26,870 nt of DNA from Ruminococcus sp. (lineage in GTDB: Bacteria > Bacillota > Clostridia > Oscillospirales > Ruminococcaceae): contig DNLQ01000119.1 of the NCBI GenBank assembly GCA_003488415.1, forward strand, positions 1 through 26,870, read 5' to 3'. The notes beneath the pieces are model-generated. The model was not told where the DNA came from. It ran no database searches and saw only the letters and a program-made list of their open reading frames with translations. Made by a program: the position numbers and the translations under genes. The stretch's first letter is position 1. Each line of letters begins with the position of its first letter. This document shows, piece by piece, positions 5,761 to 14,176 of the stretch.

Positions 5761-8352
5761 ATGGCTTCAGATAACAGCATCCGGCGAAAACCTGCACGGT
5801 ATACCAGAGAGAGATACCTCACGTCATTCCTGCTCGGTTTCCTGATTTTTTTCCTTTGTACCCTTCCGATACTCATTTACGAAAAGGGATACTTCATCTA
5901 CTGCGGCGACTTCATTCTCCAGCAGATCCCATTCTTAAATCTCCTGAATGATTCTGTAAGGAGCGGTCAGTTCGGCTGGAACTGGCTCACCGACCTCGGC
6001 TCCGACCTTCTCGCATCCTACTCCTTCTACCTCATCGGAAGCCCCTTCTTCTGGATAACAGTACTGCTTCCACGGTCACTGGTAACATTTTCGATACCGG
6101 TGATCCTCGCCTTAAAACACGGTATAGCCTCAACAACGGCTTATGCCTATATCCGCAGATTCGTCCGCAATAAGAATGCTGCGCTCATTGGCGGTCTCCT
6201 GTATTCATTTTCAGGCTTTCAGTTATATAACATCTTCTTCAATCATTTCCATGATGTTACCGCCTTATTTCCGCTTATGCTCATCGCAATGGAGGAGAAT
6301 ATCAATAACCGCAGACGGGGCTGGTTCGCTGTGATCGTTGCTGTCATGGCTGTTCTCAACTACTACTTCTTCTGCGGACAGGCTGTGTTCCTTATCCTCT
6401 ATTACCTTATCCGTATGAAAGCTCCGGATTTCCGCACATCATGGAAGAAATTCTTCCTGCTGCTCGCTGAGGCTCTTATCGGTACAGCCCTGGCTGCATT
6501 CATCCTGCTGCCCTCAGCTCTTGGATTACTCGGAAACGATCGTATCAATGACCTCCTGTACGGTCTCGATACCGTTATCTACAGGGACGATACTACTATA
6601 TGGCGTATTATACAGACTTTCTTCATGCCATCAGATCCCCCTTCAACTCCCATACTCTTTATCTCGGAGTACGGAAAATGGTCTTCAATAGGAGGATATT
6701 TCCCGCTGTTCGGTATGCTGGGAGTGATAACCTATATGTATACCCACAGAAAACACTGGGCTACACGCATGGCGTGGCTGTGTATCATTTTCGCCATGAT
6801 CCCTTTCCTCAACAGCCTTTTCCAGACTGCCAACGGCTACTACTACGCTCGCTGGTTCTATATGCCGATACTCATATTTGCATTGATGACCGCAAGAAGT
6901 CTCGACGAGGAAAATGCGGATTTTGTGCCGGCAATAAAGATCTCAGCTGTGATGCTGGCTGTGTTTGCAATTATTTCACTCCTGCCCGACAAGGCGGACA
7001 AGGATACAGTGATATGGTTCTCTATGACAGATGAAACCGGATTCTTCTACATCACCCTCGGTATAGCTGCACTCAGTCTCCTTATCGCCGGATACATCCT
7101 TGACGCCAAAAAACGAGGATACCGCATAGGTGCGGCAGCTGTGCTGACTACCGCTGTTTTCTCCGCAGGCTGCGTCTGCTCCACGATCTACTTCATGGCA
7201 AGCACTCCGGAATGGGCTGAGTCTTACATCAGAACCTACATAGACGGAGAAGATACCGTTTACGAAAAACCTGCAAATGATAACTTCTTCCGTTCCGATA
7301 CCACCGAAACTATCGAAAACTGCACAATGATATGGGGACTACCTTCCATTCGTGCCTTCCACAGTGTCGTATCACCGTCCATAATGGAATTCTACAACAC
7401 TATCGGCGTAGTGCGTGACGTTGCATCACGTCCCGATATGAGCCACTATACTATCCGTGGACTTCTTTCAGTAAAATATATGTACCGTATGCCTGTAGAA
7501 GGATACAGCTATTCAGATCTCAGGAACGCCGAAAAGAGCTCCTCCGATCCGGGCACCGACGAACTGCTTAAAAAACTCAACAACGGAAGCCAAAAGAAAG
7601 AGATCAACGCAGAGAAGGAGGATCCGACAGAATATCTCCCCGGCTTTGAATACCTCACAGAAAGAAACGGCATTGAGATATACGAGAACAAGCTGTTCGT
7701 ACCTATGGGATTTGCCTATGACAAGTATATCACCGACCGCCGCTCTGACGAGATGTCAAAGGAACTGCGTGAAAAACTGCTTATGAAGATGCTTGTGCTG
7801 ACCGATGAACAGGCAGAGAAATACAAGGACATCATCTCTGAGGCATCAAAGGACGAGCAGCATACGCCCTCAAAGGAGGACTACGAGGATTGGTGCAGAG
7901 AAAAACAGGCTCAGTCATGCAGCAGTTTCTCCTATGACTCCCACGGCTTCAATGCCGAGATAACCCTCGACAGACCGTCACTGGTATTCTTCAGCGTCCC
8001 CTACAGCAAGGGCTGGAGCGCTAAGGTAAACGGCATGGACACCGACGTTGAAAAGGTATCCTACGGATTCGTCGCTGTAAAGTGCGGCAAGGGCACAAGC
8101 AAGATCACCTTTGACTATGAGACTCCCGGACTCAGGACAGGCGCTATCATATCCTGTCTGGCATTTTTCCTGCTGACAGGCTTCGTTGCAGTATGCAGGA
8201 TAACCGCCGGAAACAGCGGCTGCTACACATCATCCCACTGCTATGACTATGAATCAACTATGGGAGTTCCCGGTTCTCAGCTCTATTGCAGCCCACCGGA
8301 AAAGAAGAAAAAGAAGAAAAAAAGCAGCAAAAAAACTGCCGCAAAAAAATAA
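5761..8352 (+). CDS. YfhO-family multi-pass membrane protein
   Basis: This 863-residue protein has the form of YfhO-family GT-C-like membrane proteins, which are implicated in glycosylating wall or membrane glycopolymers from lipid-linked sugars. After a basic N-terminus there are many membrane helices up to about residue 480. The extracytoplasmic part follows, then a late family signature (VFFSVPYSKGWSAKVNG) and a final helix. An early acidic-aromatic stretch (YEKGYFIYCGDF) lies where GT-C proteins carry their first catalytic loop. The C-terminus is unusual: a Cys/Tyr/Ser-rich stretch is followed by a lysine tail (PPEKKKKKKKSSKKTAAKK), probably cytosolic and able to bind phospholipid or nucleic acid. 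The start has AGGAGG 6 nt upstream. A Nudix gene follows within 15 nt. The sugar and acceptor are unknown. Confidence 0.85.
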   Translation: MASDNSIRRKPARYTRERYLTSFLLGFLIFFLCTLPILIYEKGYFIYCGDFILQQIPFLNLLNDSVRSGQFGWNWLTDLGSDLLASYSFYLIGSPFFWITVLLPRSLVTFSIPVILALKHGIASTTAYAYIRRFVRNKNAALIGGLLYSFSGFQLYNIFFNHFHDVTALFPLMLIAMEENINNRRRGWFAVIVAVMAVLNYYFFCGQAVFLILYYLIRMKAPDFRTSWKKFFLLLAEALIGTALAAFILLPSALGLLGNDRINDLLYGLDTVIYRDDTTIWRIIQTFFMPSDPPSTPILFISEYGKWSSIGGYFPLFGMLGVITYMYTHRKHWATRMAWLCIIFAMIPFLNSLFQTANGYYYARWFYMPILIFALMTARSLDEENADFVPAIKISAVMLAVFAIISLLPDKADKDTVIWFSMTDETGFFYITLGIAALSLLIAGYILDAKKRGYRIGAAAVLTTAVFSAGCVCSTIYFMASTPEWAESYIRTYIDGEDTVYEKPANDNFFRSDTTETIENCTMIWGLPSIRAFHSVVSPSIMEFYNTIGVVRDVASRPDMSHYTIRGLLSVKYMYRMPVEGYSYSDLRNAEKSSSDPGTDELLKKLNNGSQKKEINAEKEDPTEYLPGFEYLTERNGIEIYENKLFVPMGFAYDKYITDRRSDEMSKELREKLLMKMLVLTDEQAEKYKDIISEASKDEQHTPSKEDYEDWCREKQAQSCSSFSYDSHGFNAEITLDRPSLVFFSVPYSKGWSAKVNGMDTDVEKVSYGFVAVKCGKGTSKITFDYETPGLRTGAIISCLAFFLLTGFVAVCRITAGNSGCYTSSHCYDYESTMGVPGSQLYCSPPEKKKKKKKSSKKTAAKK

Positions 8353-8366
8353 CAGGAGGTCAAACT

Positions 8367-8903
8367 ATGCATCTTGAAGAAAAGCAGCTCTCCAGTGAGC
8401 TTATATACGAAGGCCCTATCTTCACTATTACCCATGATACCGTTGAACTTGAAAACGGCAAGACCGCAATCCGTGACGTTCTTCACCATAACGGCGGTGT
8501 CTGCGTCATTCCCGTCACCGAGAACAACGAGATCTTCCTCGTTAAACAGCTCCGCTATCCATTCCGTCTCGTAACCGTGGAGGTGCCTGCCGGAAAGCTG
8601 GAAAAAGGCGAAGACCACGCCGAGTGCGGAAGACGTGAGCTTCTGGAGGAGACCGGCTGCACTTGCAGCGAGTACGTCTACCTGGGAAAAATGCTCCCCA
8701 CTCCTGCATACAATACCGAGATAACATATATGTACCTGGCACGGGGACTCTCCTTCAGCAAGCAGTCCCTGGATGCTGACGAATTCCTGGACGTTGAACG
8801 TGTACCCCTTTCCGAAGCTGTGAAGCAGGTAATGGACGGCACTATCACCGACGGAAAGACTCAGATAGCTATACTCAAAGCTGCCAGGATAATAGGTATA
8901 TGA
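8367..8903 (+). CDS. Nudix hydrolase, ADP-ribose pyrophosphatase type
   Basis: A 178-residue cytosolic enzyme of the NudF/ADPRase kind, which hydrolyses ADP-ribose and related sugar nucleotides to AMP and a sugar phosphate using Mg2+. The Nudix box is complete at residues 76-98: G76, E82, then REL at 90-92, EE at 94-95 and G97. The preceding EVPAGKLE stretch and the LPTPAYNTE segment after the box are typical of the ADP-ribose subgroup. The ATG at 8367 stands 7 nt after AGGAGG (8354-8359). The frame extends upstream only inside the lysine-rich tail of yfhO. It is cotranscribed with yfhO and closed by a terminator at 8911-8938. The pairing may reflect sugar-nucleotide turnover, which is inference. 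Confidence 0.9.
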   Translation: MHLEEKQLSSELIYEGPIFTITHDTVELENGKTAIRDVLHHNGGVCVIPVTENNEIFLVKQLRYPFRLVTVEVPAGKLEKGEDHAECGRRELLEETGCTCSEYVYLGKMLPTPAYNTEITYMYLARGLSFSKQSLDADEFLDVERVPLSEAVKQVMDGTITDGKTQIAILKAARIIGI

Positions 8904-8910
8904 CAAAACG

Positions 8911-8938
8911 AAAAGGACGTCCGCCGGACGTCCTTTTT
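8911..8938. terminator. Bidirectional terminator between nudix and spoVG genes
   Basis: AAAAGGACGTCC (8911-8922) pairs with GGACGTCCTTTT (8926-8937) around a 3-nt loop. T-runs follow on the plus strand and A-runs precede, so it can also end spoVG transcripts. Confidence 0.88.
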
Positions 8939-8992
8939 CCCTCTCTGTTCATACGAAAGATCTTTAAGTCGATGTCAGATCTTTGCCTCTGT

Positions 8993-9301
8993 TTATTCAC
9001 CAATAGCCTCAGCTTCAGCTATTCCGTCTGCCTCTGCTTCAGTTATTGCAAGCTGTCTTTCATAAGCCTCGAGTATATATTCCTCGAACTGCTTTCTGGC
9101 GGAAGAAGAAATAGGGTGTACGATGTCACGGAATACTCCGTTCTCATCCTTTCTGCTGGGCATAGCAACAAATACCCTCTCATCGCCCTGTACTACCTTG
9201 ATGTCGTGAACTGCAAGCATGTCATCGATCGTAACTGAAACAACTGCCCTGAGTCTTCCTTCAGTCATGATCTTTCTGATTTTTACGTCTGTGATTTCCA
9301 T
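8993..9301 (-). CDS. spoVG: SpoVG, RNA-binding septation/stage V sporulation regulator
   Basis: A 102-residue protein with the SpoVG fold signatures: MEITDVKIRK at the N-terminus, VTIDDMLAVHDIKVV near 24-38, FVAMPSRKDENGVFRDIVHPI near 45-65, and a C-terminal helix ending in an acidic Glu/Ala tail. SpoVG proteins bind RNA or DNA and influence septation, capsule and sporulation. They are found in many non-sporulating Firmicutes as general regulators. The ATG at 9301 follows AAGGAGG by 7 nt; 17 further open codons upstream lack the family sequence. It has its own promoter and a leader of about 115 nt, which is long for a small gene and could allow post-transcriptional control. Confidence 0.95.
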   Translation of the reverse strand: MEITDVKIRKIMTEGRLRAVVSVTIDDMLAVHDIKVVQGDERVFVAMPSRKDENGVFRDIVHPISSSARKQFEEYILEAYERQLAITEAEADGIAEAEAIGE

Positions 9302-9422
9302 TCTCAAAACCTCCTTTGTCATCACCATAATATTGTGTGACGCTTTACTCACAGTAAGAATTCTGCGTTAATCCACACCATTAAGGTTAAATATTTCACG
9401 CATACTCTTCCGTACAATGATA

Positions 9423-9451
9423 ATTATAATACATTCTAACGAAAATTGCAA
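9423..9451 (-). promoter_or_regulatory. SigmaA-type promoter of spoVG
   Basis: On the minus strand TTGCAA (9446-9451) is 17 bp from TATAAT (9423-9428). In Bacillus spoVG uses sigmaH; this element looks like a housekeeping promoter. Confidence 0.75.
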
Positions 9452-9738
9452 GTATTTTCTAAAAAGATTTGAAAAATCATTTTTTAAACAAATTTCAACG
9501 GTGATTAACGGAAAATTTTATAGGAACAAATATTTTTTTTATGAAAATTCCACTTGAAATACGACACATAATATTGTATAATAAAAGTGATACGTAAAAA
9601 TAAGGTCGTTTTGTGACTTGTTTATCCGGCAGCATAGTCAGGATAACAATTTCTTTACTATCGCTGCATATATCGTCCGGCTTTTATACGGCGCAGTTTC
9701 ATATAATGATAAACTTTTATCTGGAAGGATTGATCGGT
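9452..9738 (+). promoter_or_regulatory. AT-rich intergenic stretch and murC promoter/leader
   Basis: The spoVG-murC gap is very AT-rich between 9452 and 9553. The murC promoter is TTGAAA (9554-9559), 17 bp, TATAAT (9577-9582), giving a leader of about 150 nt. The leader contains a hairpin: TTGTTTATCC (9618-9627) pairs with GGATAACAA (9641-9649) with one bulged T. A weaker CCG/CGG hairpin lies near 9676-9693. A second TATAAT at 9702-9707 has no matching -35. Confidence 0.6.
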
Positions 9739-11163
9739 TTGGATAATAATATCCTGCATGGAAAAAAACACATACATTTCATCGGTATAGGCGGTTCAGG
9801 TATGTATCCGCTCGCTCAGATACTCCACTCCCAGGGCTACTATCTCACAGGTTCTGATAACAACGAGACTGAGACTCTTGACGCCGTAAGAAAAATGGGG
9901 ATACCCGTTTTCATCGGTCAGGCAGCAGAAAACATCAAGGGTGCTGACCTTATCGTACACACTGCCGCTATCATGGAGGATAACCCTGAGCTTATGGCTG
10001 CAAGAGAAAGCGGAGTTCCGGTCCTGGAAAGAGCTGATCTGCTGGGTATCGTTACCACCTGGTTCAGCGATGCTGTGTGCGTTTCCGGAACTCACGGAAA
10101 AACCTCTACCACTTCTATGATAACTCAGATCCTCTGGACTGCCGGTGTGGATCTCTCTGCCTATATCGGCGGAAAACTCCCCTGTATCGGCGGAAGCGGC
10201 ATCGCCGGAAAAAGCGATGTGTTCGTGTGCGAATCATGCGAGTTCCAGGATCACTACCTCAAACTGTCTCCGGATATCTCTGTCATCCTCAACATCGACG
10301 CCGATCACCTGGATTACTTCGGCACTCTTGAAAATGTTATCGCTTCATTCCGCAAATTCGCCGGAAATACTTCAAAGCTCCTCGTCATCAACGGCTCCGA
10401 TGAGAATACCCTGAAGGCTGTGGAGGGCATTGACAAGGACATCATTACCTTCGGTAAGGACGATTCCTGCGATTACTACCCTGAGAACGTCGTACACGAC
10501 GGTATGCTCACCACCTATGACGCTGTATACAAGGGCGAAAAGCTGGGTACTGTTACTCTCCACGTTGCCGGTATCCACAATGTACTCAACTCCCTGGCAG
10601 CTATCGCAGTCTGCCGTTACCTCGGCATTGACTTCTCTTTCATGCAGAAGGGACTGGAGGAGTTCGGCGGCGCTAAACGCCGGTTTGAGAAAATGGGTTA
10701 CGAAAAGGGTATCACTGTAGTCGATGACTACGCCCACCACCCCACCGAGCTTGAAGCTACCCTGAAGGCTGCAATGGAAATGAATTACCGCAAGGTGTGG
10801 GCTGTTTTTCAGCCGTTTACCTTCAGCCGCACAAGCCTTCTGCTTGACGACTTCGCAAGAGTCCTCCAGATACCGGATCACGCTGTACTCACAGACATCA
10901 TGGGAAGCCGTGAGAAAAATACCTACGGCATCTTCACCCGCCACCTGGCTGAAAAGATCCCCGGATGTATATGGTTCCCCCAGGACGAGAGCGCTGAGTG
11001 GACCGATGAGAGAAAGTACTTCAACTTCGGTCAGGTTTGCGATTATATATGTGAGAACGCCCAGGCAGGTGATCTTGTTATCACTCTCGGCTGCGGCGAC
11101 GCATACAAGATAGCCAAGATGGTGCTGAAAAAACTGGCAGAGGAGGATCATGATGTCAAGTGA
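9739..11163 (+). CDS. murC: UDP-N-acetylmuramate--L-alanine ligase MurC
   Basis: This 474-residue cytosolic ligase adds L-alanine to UDP-MurNAc at the first peptide step of peptidoglycan synthesis, using ATP. Visible family motifs are the UDP-binding GIGGSGM (16-22), the P-loop GTHGKTSTT (117-125), HNVLN (280-284), RRFE (314-317) and YAHHPTE (331-337). The start is a TTG at 9739, 9 nt after GGAAGGA (9723-9729). It puts the conserved HIHFIGIGG at the normal place. An ATG at 9706 and a GTG at 9613 in the same frame lack ribosome binding sites and family sequence. It leads the long envelope cluster, and its last 11 nt overlap lexA. Confidence 0.95.
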   Translation: MDNNILHGKKHIHFIGIGGSGMYPLAQILHSQGYYLTGSDNNETETLDAVRKMGIPVFIGQAAENIKGADLIVHTAAIMEDNPELMAARESGVPVLERADLLGIVTTWFSDAVCVSGTHGKTSTTSMITQILWTAGVDLSAYIGGKLPCIGGSGIAGKSDVFVCESCEFQDHYLKLSPDISVILNIDADHLDYFGTLENVIASFRKFAGNTSKLLVINGSDENTLKAVEGIDKDIITFGKDDSCDYYPENVVHDGMLTTYDAVYKGEKLGTVTLHVAGIHNVLNSLAAIAVCRYLGIDFSFMQKGLEEFGGAKRRFEKMGYEKGITVVDDYAHHPTELEATLKAAMEMNYRKVWAVFQPFTFSRTSLLLDDFARVLQIPDHAVLTDIMGSREKNTYGIFTRHLAEKIPGCIWFPQDESAEWTDERKYFNFGQVCDYICENAQAGDLVITLGCGDAYKIAKMVLKKLAEEDHDVK

Positions 11164-11743
11164 GAAGAAGAATAAAGAGCTTGAGGTCTTCAACTTCATA
11201 AAAAGCCGGCTCAGTGAGGGCATATCTCCGTCAGTCCGTGAGATCATGGATGCCGCCGACTTCAGATCTACCTCTACGGCACACCGGTACATCAATACCC
11301 TTGTGGAAAAGGGACTTATCGAAAAGACAGGCAACCTCAACCGTTCCCTGAGACTTCCGAACAGCTCCGCCGCAACTATACCCGTAATGGGTACTGTCAC
11401 CGCCGGTCAGCCTATAACTGCTGTTCAGGACATCACCGGCTACGTCAGCTTTGAGCTGCCCGGCAGCGATCCCAATGAGCTTTTCGCTCTCAGGATCAAG
11501 GGTGAGAGCATGATAAATGCAGGTATCCTCGATGGCGATATCGTGATCGTCGAAAGAACCGGATACGCTGAGAACGGCGATATAGTTGTCGCCTTCGTTG
11601 ACGGCGAAGAGGCTACCGTGAAGCGCTTCTTCAAGGAGAAAGGTCATTACCGCCTCCAGCCTGAGAATGATACAATGGAACCGATAATCCTGGAAGACGT
11701 CGAGGTCCTCGGTAAGGTCATCGGTCTGAAGAGATATTACTAA
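11153..11743 (+). CDS. lexA: LexA repressor, SOS response regulator
   Basis: A 196-residue repressor that binds SOS operators and cleaves itself when RecA is activated. The N-terminal winged helix-turn-helix covers about 8-68 (SPSVREIMDAADFRSTSTAH). The self-cleavage site is Ala84-Gly85 in TVTAGQPI. The catalytic dyad is Ser119 (KGESMINAG) and Lys157 (EATVKRFF). Two adjacent ATGs are possible; that at 11153 is 6 nt from AGAGGAGG and preferred over 11150, 3 nt away. The start overlaps the murC end by 11 nt, implying translational coupling. I saw no GAAC-N4-GTTC type SOS box in the murC promoter or just upstream of lexA, so autoregulation, usual for lexA, is not evident here. Confidence 0.95.
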   Translation: MSSEKKNKELEVFNFIKSRLSEGISPSVREIMDAADFRSTSTAHRYINTLVEKGLIEKTGNLNRSLRLPNSSAATIPVMGTVTAGQPITAVQDITGYVSFELPGSDPNELFALRIKGESMINAGILDGDIVIVERTGYAENGDIVVAFVDGEEATVKRFFKEKGHYRLQPENDTMEPIILEDVEVLGKVIGLKRYY

Positions 11744-11759
11744 AGGAAGGTAAATCTAT

Positions 11760-12125
11760 ATGCTTAACGAAGTAAAAGTTGTGATATGCGGAAAAGAGTA
11801 TAAGCTCCGCACTGCTGAATCACCGAATTACGTTTTCTCCCTTGCCCGTACCCTCGAAGGAAAGATCAACGGACAGATGAGCGGAAGCAGCAGCACCTCT
11901 CCCTATACTGCATCCATTATGATCGCACTGAGCCTGCTGGATGACCTCAATAAGGCTAATCAGCAGCTTGATAATATCCGTGCCCAGACCAAGGAGTACG
12001 TAAGCGAAGCCGGTAAGACACGTATCGAGCGTGACGCAGCCCTCAAAGAGATCGAGGTGCTCAAGTCAAAGATAGAGCAGCTTGAGAATATGGTAAAGCT
12101 CAGACAGCTCAAGGACAGCATCTGA
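11760..12125 (+). CDS. zapA: Cell division protein ZapA
   Basis: A 121-residue protein of the ZapA family, which binds and bundles FtsZ filaments at the division site. The N-terminal globular part contains the family stretch VKVVICGKEYKLRTAESPNY (5-24) and a VFSLARTLEGKI helix. The rest is a long coiled coil (about 60-117) rich in heptads (DDLNKANQQLDNIRAQ, LKSKIEQLENMVKL). GGAAGG lies 16 nt after the lexA stop and serves the ATG at 11760. The stop overlaps the next start by one base (TGATG), so it is coupled to the U32 peptidase gene. The same order is seen in related Clostridia. Confidence 0.9.
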   Translation: MLNEVKVVICGKEYKLRTAESPNYVFSLARTLEGKINGQMSGSSSTSPYTASIMIALSLLDDLNKANQQLDNIRAQTKEYVSEAGKTRIERDAALKEIEVLKSKIEQLENMVKLRQLKDSI

Positions 12126-14176
12126 TGAAGCGTCCGGAGCTCCTTGCTCCTGCCGGCAGCATGGAGACACTTACCGCCGCACTGCGCTCAGGCGCAGATG
12201 CTGTTTATGCCGGAGGTAAGCTCTTCTCTGCAAGAAGCAGCGCCTCCAACTTCACAAACGACGAACTCCGTGAGGCTGCACGGCTTTGCCACCTTTACGG
12301 TGCAAAGCTCTACGTCGCTGCCAATACCGTTATTTCCGACAGCGAAGCCGATGCCTTCTGCGGCTTCATACGCTCTGCATCTGAGTCAGGCGCTGACGGG
12401 TATATAGTCCAGGACTGGGGCGCTGCGGCACTTATACGCTCCGCCGTCCCAGATGCGGTGATACACGGCTCTACTCAGATGTCTGTGCATACTGCCGCCG
12501 GCGCTGAGCTGCTGAAACACCTGGGATTCGCAAGAGTCGTCCCCGGAAGAGAACTGGACAGGGATACTGTAAAACGTATATGCGATACAGGTATAGAGGT
12601 CGAGATCTTCGTACACGGTGCGCTGTGTATGTGTGTCTCCGGTCAGTGCTATATGTCGGCTATGATCGGCTCACGCTCCGCTAACCGGGGCTGCTGCGGA
12701 CAGGCTTGCAGGCTCCCGTTCTCTGCCTCAGGGAAAAAAGACTTCACTGCACTGTCACTGAAGGATCTGTCTCTGCTTCCGGTTATTTCCCAGGTCACTG
12801 ATACAGGAGTCGATTCCCTCAAGATAGAAGGCAGAATGAAGCGCCCTGAATACGTTGCCTCCGCAGTCCATGAACTTGATAAAGCTCTCAGCGGACAGGC
12901 TCCGGATATGAAGCTCCTCAGAGGTATTTTCTCACGCAGCGGCTTTACCGACGGTTACTTCACCGGTCAGAGAAAGGATATGTTCGGCGCCCGTGAGAAG
13001 GATGACGTTACCGCAGCCCGTGAGCTTATCCCTGCTGTACACGAGCTATACCGCAGTCCCCGTCAGGTCTGGACTATGGATATATACTGCATCCTCCGTG
13101 AGAATGAACCGGTCACAGCAAGTGCTGTGTGCCGTGAGCTGCCTCAGGTCACTGTTACAGCTCAGGGAGATCTCCCGCAGAAGGCTCAGAACCGTCCCAC
13201 CGATCTCCAGACACTGGAAAAACAGCTCTCCAGGCTGGGCGGTACGGTTTTCCGTCCGGGCAGTGTCGATGCCGGGATACAGGAAGGTCTGTTCATTCCT
13301 GCCGGCGCTCTTAATGAACTGCGGCGATGCCTTGCGGATAAGCTGGCAGAGGCTGTGATACAGCATAATACACCACGATATACTATTTCCGGATACCGCC
13401 CGGAGCTGCCTGATATTCCGGTGCAGCAGAGACCTGATCCGCTGCCGCTTGATGTATGGTGCAGAAATGCCGCACACGCAGAAGCTGCCGCAGCTCACCC
13501 ACGCTGCCGGTATATCGCAGTTCCCATGGACATACTCCCGGAACTGAATGACATACCCAAAGACAGGATCATTATACTCCCGCCAAGATTCATCACCGAC
13601 GAGGATAAACTGACCGGACAGCTTCCTGAACTCAGGGAGAAAGGCTTCGGACGGCTGATGTGTCACACCCCTGACAGTATAGCCATTGGCAGAAAGGTCG
13701 GATTTAAGCTCCACGGCAGCTTCACTCTGAATGTGTTCAATTCCTTCAGTGCAGAGTATATGAAGGAACTGGGACTCGAAGACTGTCTCGTTTCGATCGA
13801 GGCAAAGCTGTCACAGGCTGCTCAGCTCCGCTCAGACATCCCCCTGGGAGCTGTCGTTGCAGGCAGACTTCCCCTGATGCTCACAAGGAACTGCCCCATA
13901 AAAAACGAGGTGGGATGCAGGAACTGTACCGGTCACCTTGTTGACCGCACCGGCAGAACGTTCCCTGTGGCGTGCAGCAGGGACTATGTTGAGATACTGA
14001 ACTCAGATACGCTCTTTATGCTCGACAGAATAAACGAATTTTCAAATACCGGCTTTGGCTGTGTGCTGCTGTATGAGGAGTCACCGGATGAGGTGACAGC
14101 CCTGCTGTCAGGATCGTGCCCGGATAAAGCCGTTACAAGAGGACTGTATTACAGAGGTCTGAGGGAGGTACTATGA
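12125..14176 (+). CDS. U32-family peptidase / RlhA-like protein with DUF3656-type C-terminal part
   Basis: A 683-residue member of the U32 family, whose better-known members are 23S rRNA C2501 hydroxylation factor RlhA and ubiquinone hydroxylation factors UbiU/V, not proven proteases. The N-terminal barrel starts with ELLAPAGSMETL (5-16). Likely iron-sulfur ligands are C168 and C175 (LCMCVSGQC) and C190 or C191 with C195 (GCCGQAC). The U32 signature continues to SLKIEGRMKRPEYV (231-244). The long C-terminal half ends with a second cysteine group, NCPIKNEVGCRNC and VACSRDY, as in the longer clostridial versions. It overlaps zapA by 1 nt and dut by 4 nt. An rRNA modification role fits the housekeeping operon but is inference. 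Confidence 0.9.
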   Translation: MKRPELLAPAGSMETLTAALRSGADAVYAGGKLFSARSSASNFTNDELREAARLCHLYGAKLYVAANTVISDSEADAFCGFIRSASESGADGYIVQDWGAAALIRSAVPDAVIHGSTQMSVHTAAGAELLKHLGFARVVPGRELDRDTVKRICDTGIEVEIFVHGALCMCVSGQCYMSAMIGSRSANRGCCGQACRLPFSASGKKDFTALSLKDLSLLPVISQVTDTGVDSLKIEGRMKRPEYVASAVHELDKALSGQAPDMKLLRGIFSRSGFTDGYFTGQRKDMFGAREKDDVTAARELIPAVHELYRSPRQVWTMDIYCILRENEPVTASAVCRELPQVTVTAQGDLPQKAQNRPTDLQTLEKQLSRLGGTVFRPGSVDAGIQEGLFIPAGALNELRRCLADKLAEAVIQHNTPRYTISGYRPELPDIPVQQRPDPLPLDVWCRNAAHAEAAAAHPRCRYIAVPMDILPELNDIPKDRIIILPPRFITDEDKLTGQLPELREKGFGRLMCHTPDSIAIGRKVGFKLHGSFTLNVFNSFSAEYMKELGLEDCLVSIEAKLSQAAQLRSDIPLGAVVAGRLPLMLTRNCPIKNEVGCRNCTGHLVDRTGRTFPVACSRDYVEILNSDTLFMLDRINEFSNTGFGCVLLYEESPDEVTALLSGSCPDKAVTRGLYYRGLREVL

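Noticed and set aside
9613..9738. Upstream starts for murC (GTG 9613, ATG 9706)
   Set aside because: Neither has a ribosome binding site, and the MurC family begins close to the HIHFIGIGG stretch; TTG 9739 has GGAAGGA at 9 nt.
10372..11400. Long minus-strand frame of 342 codons opposite murC and lexA
   Set aside because: It is antisense to two clear housekeeping genes, has no family similarity, and reflects codon bias of the coding strand.
13046..13714. Minus-strand frame of 222 codons opposite the U32 gene
   Set aside because: It is antisense to a well-supported gene and has no family sequence.
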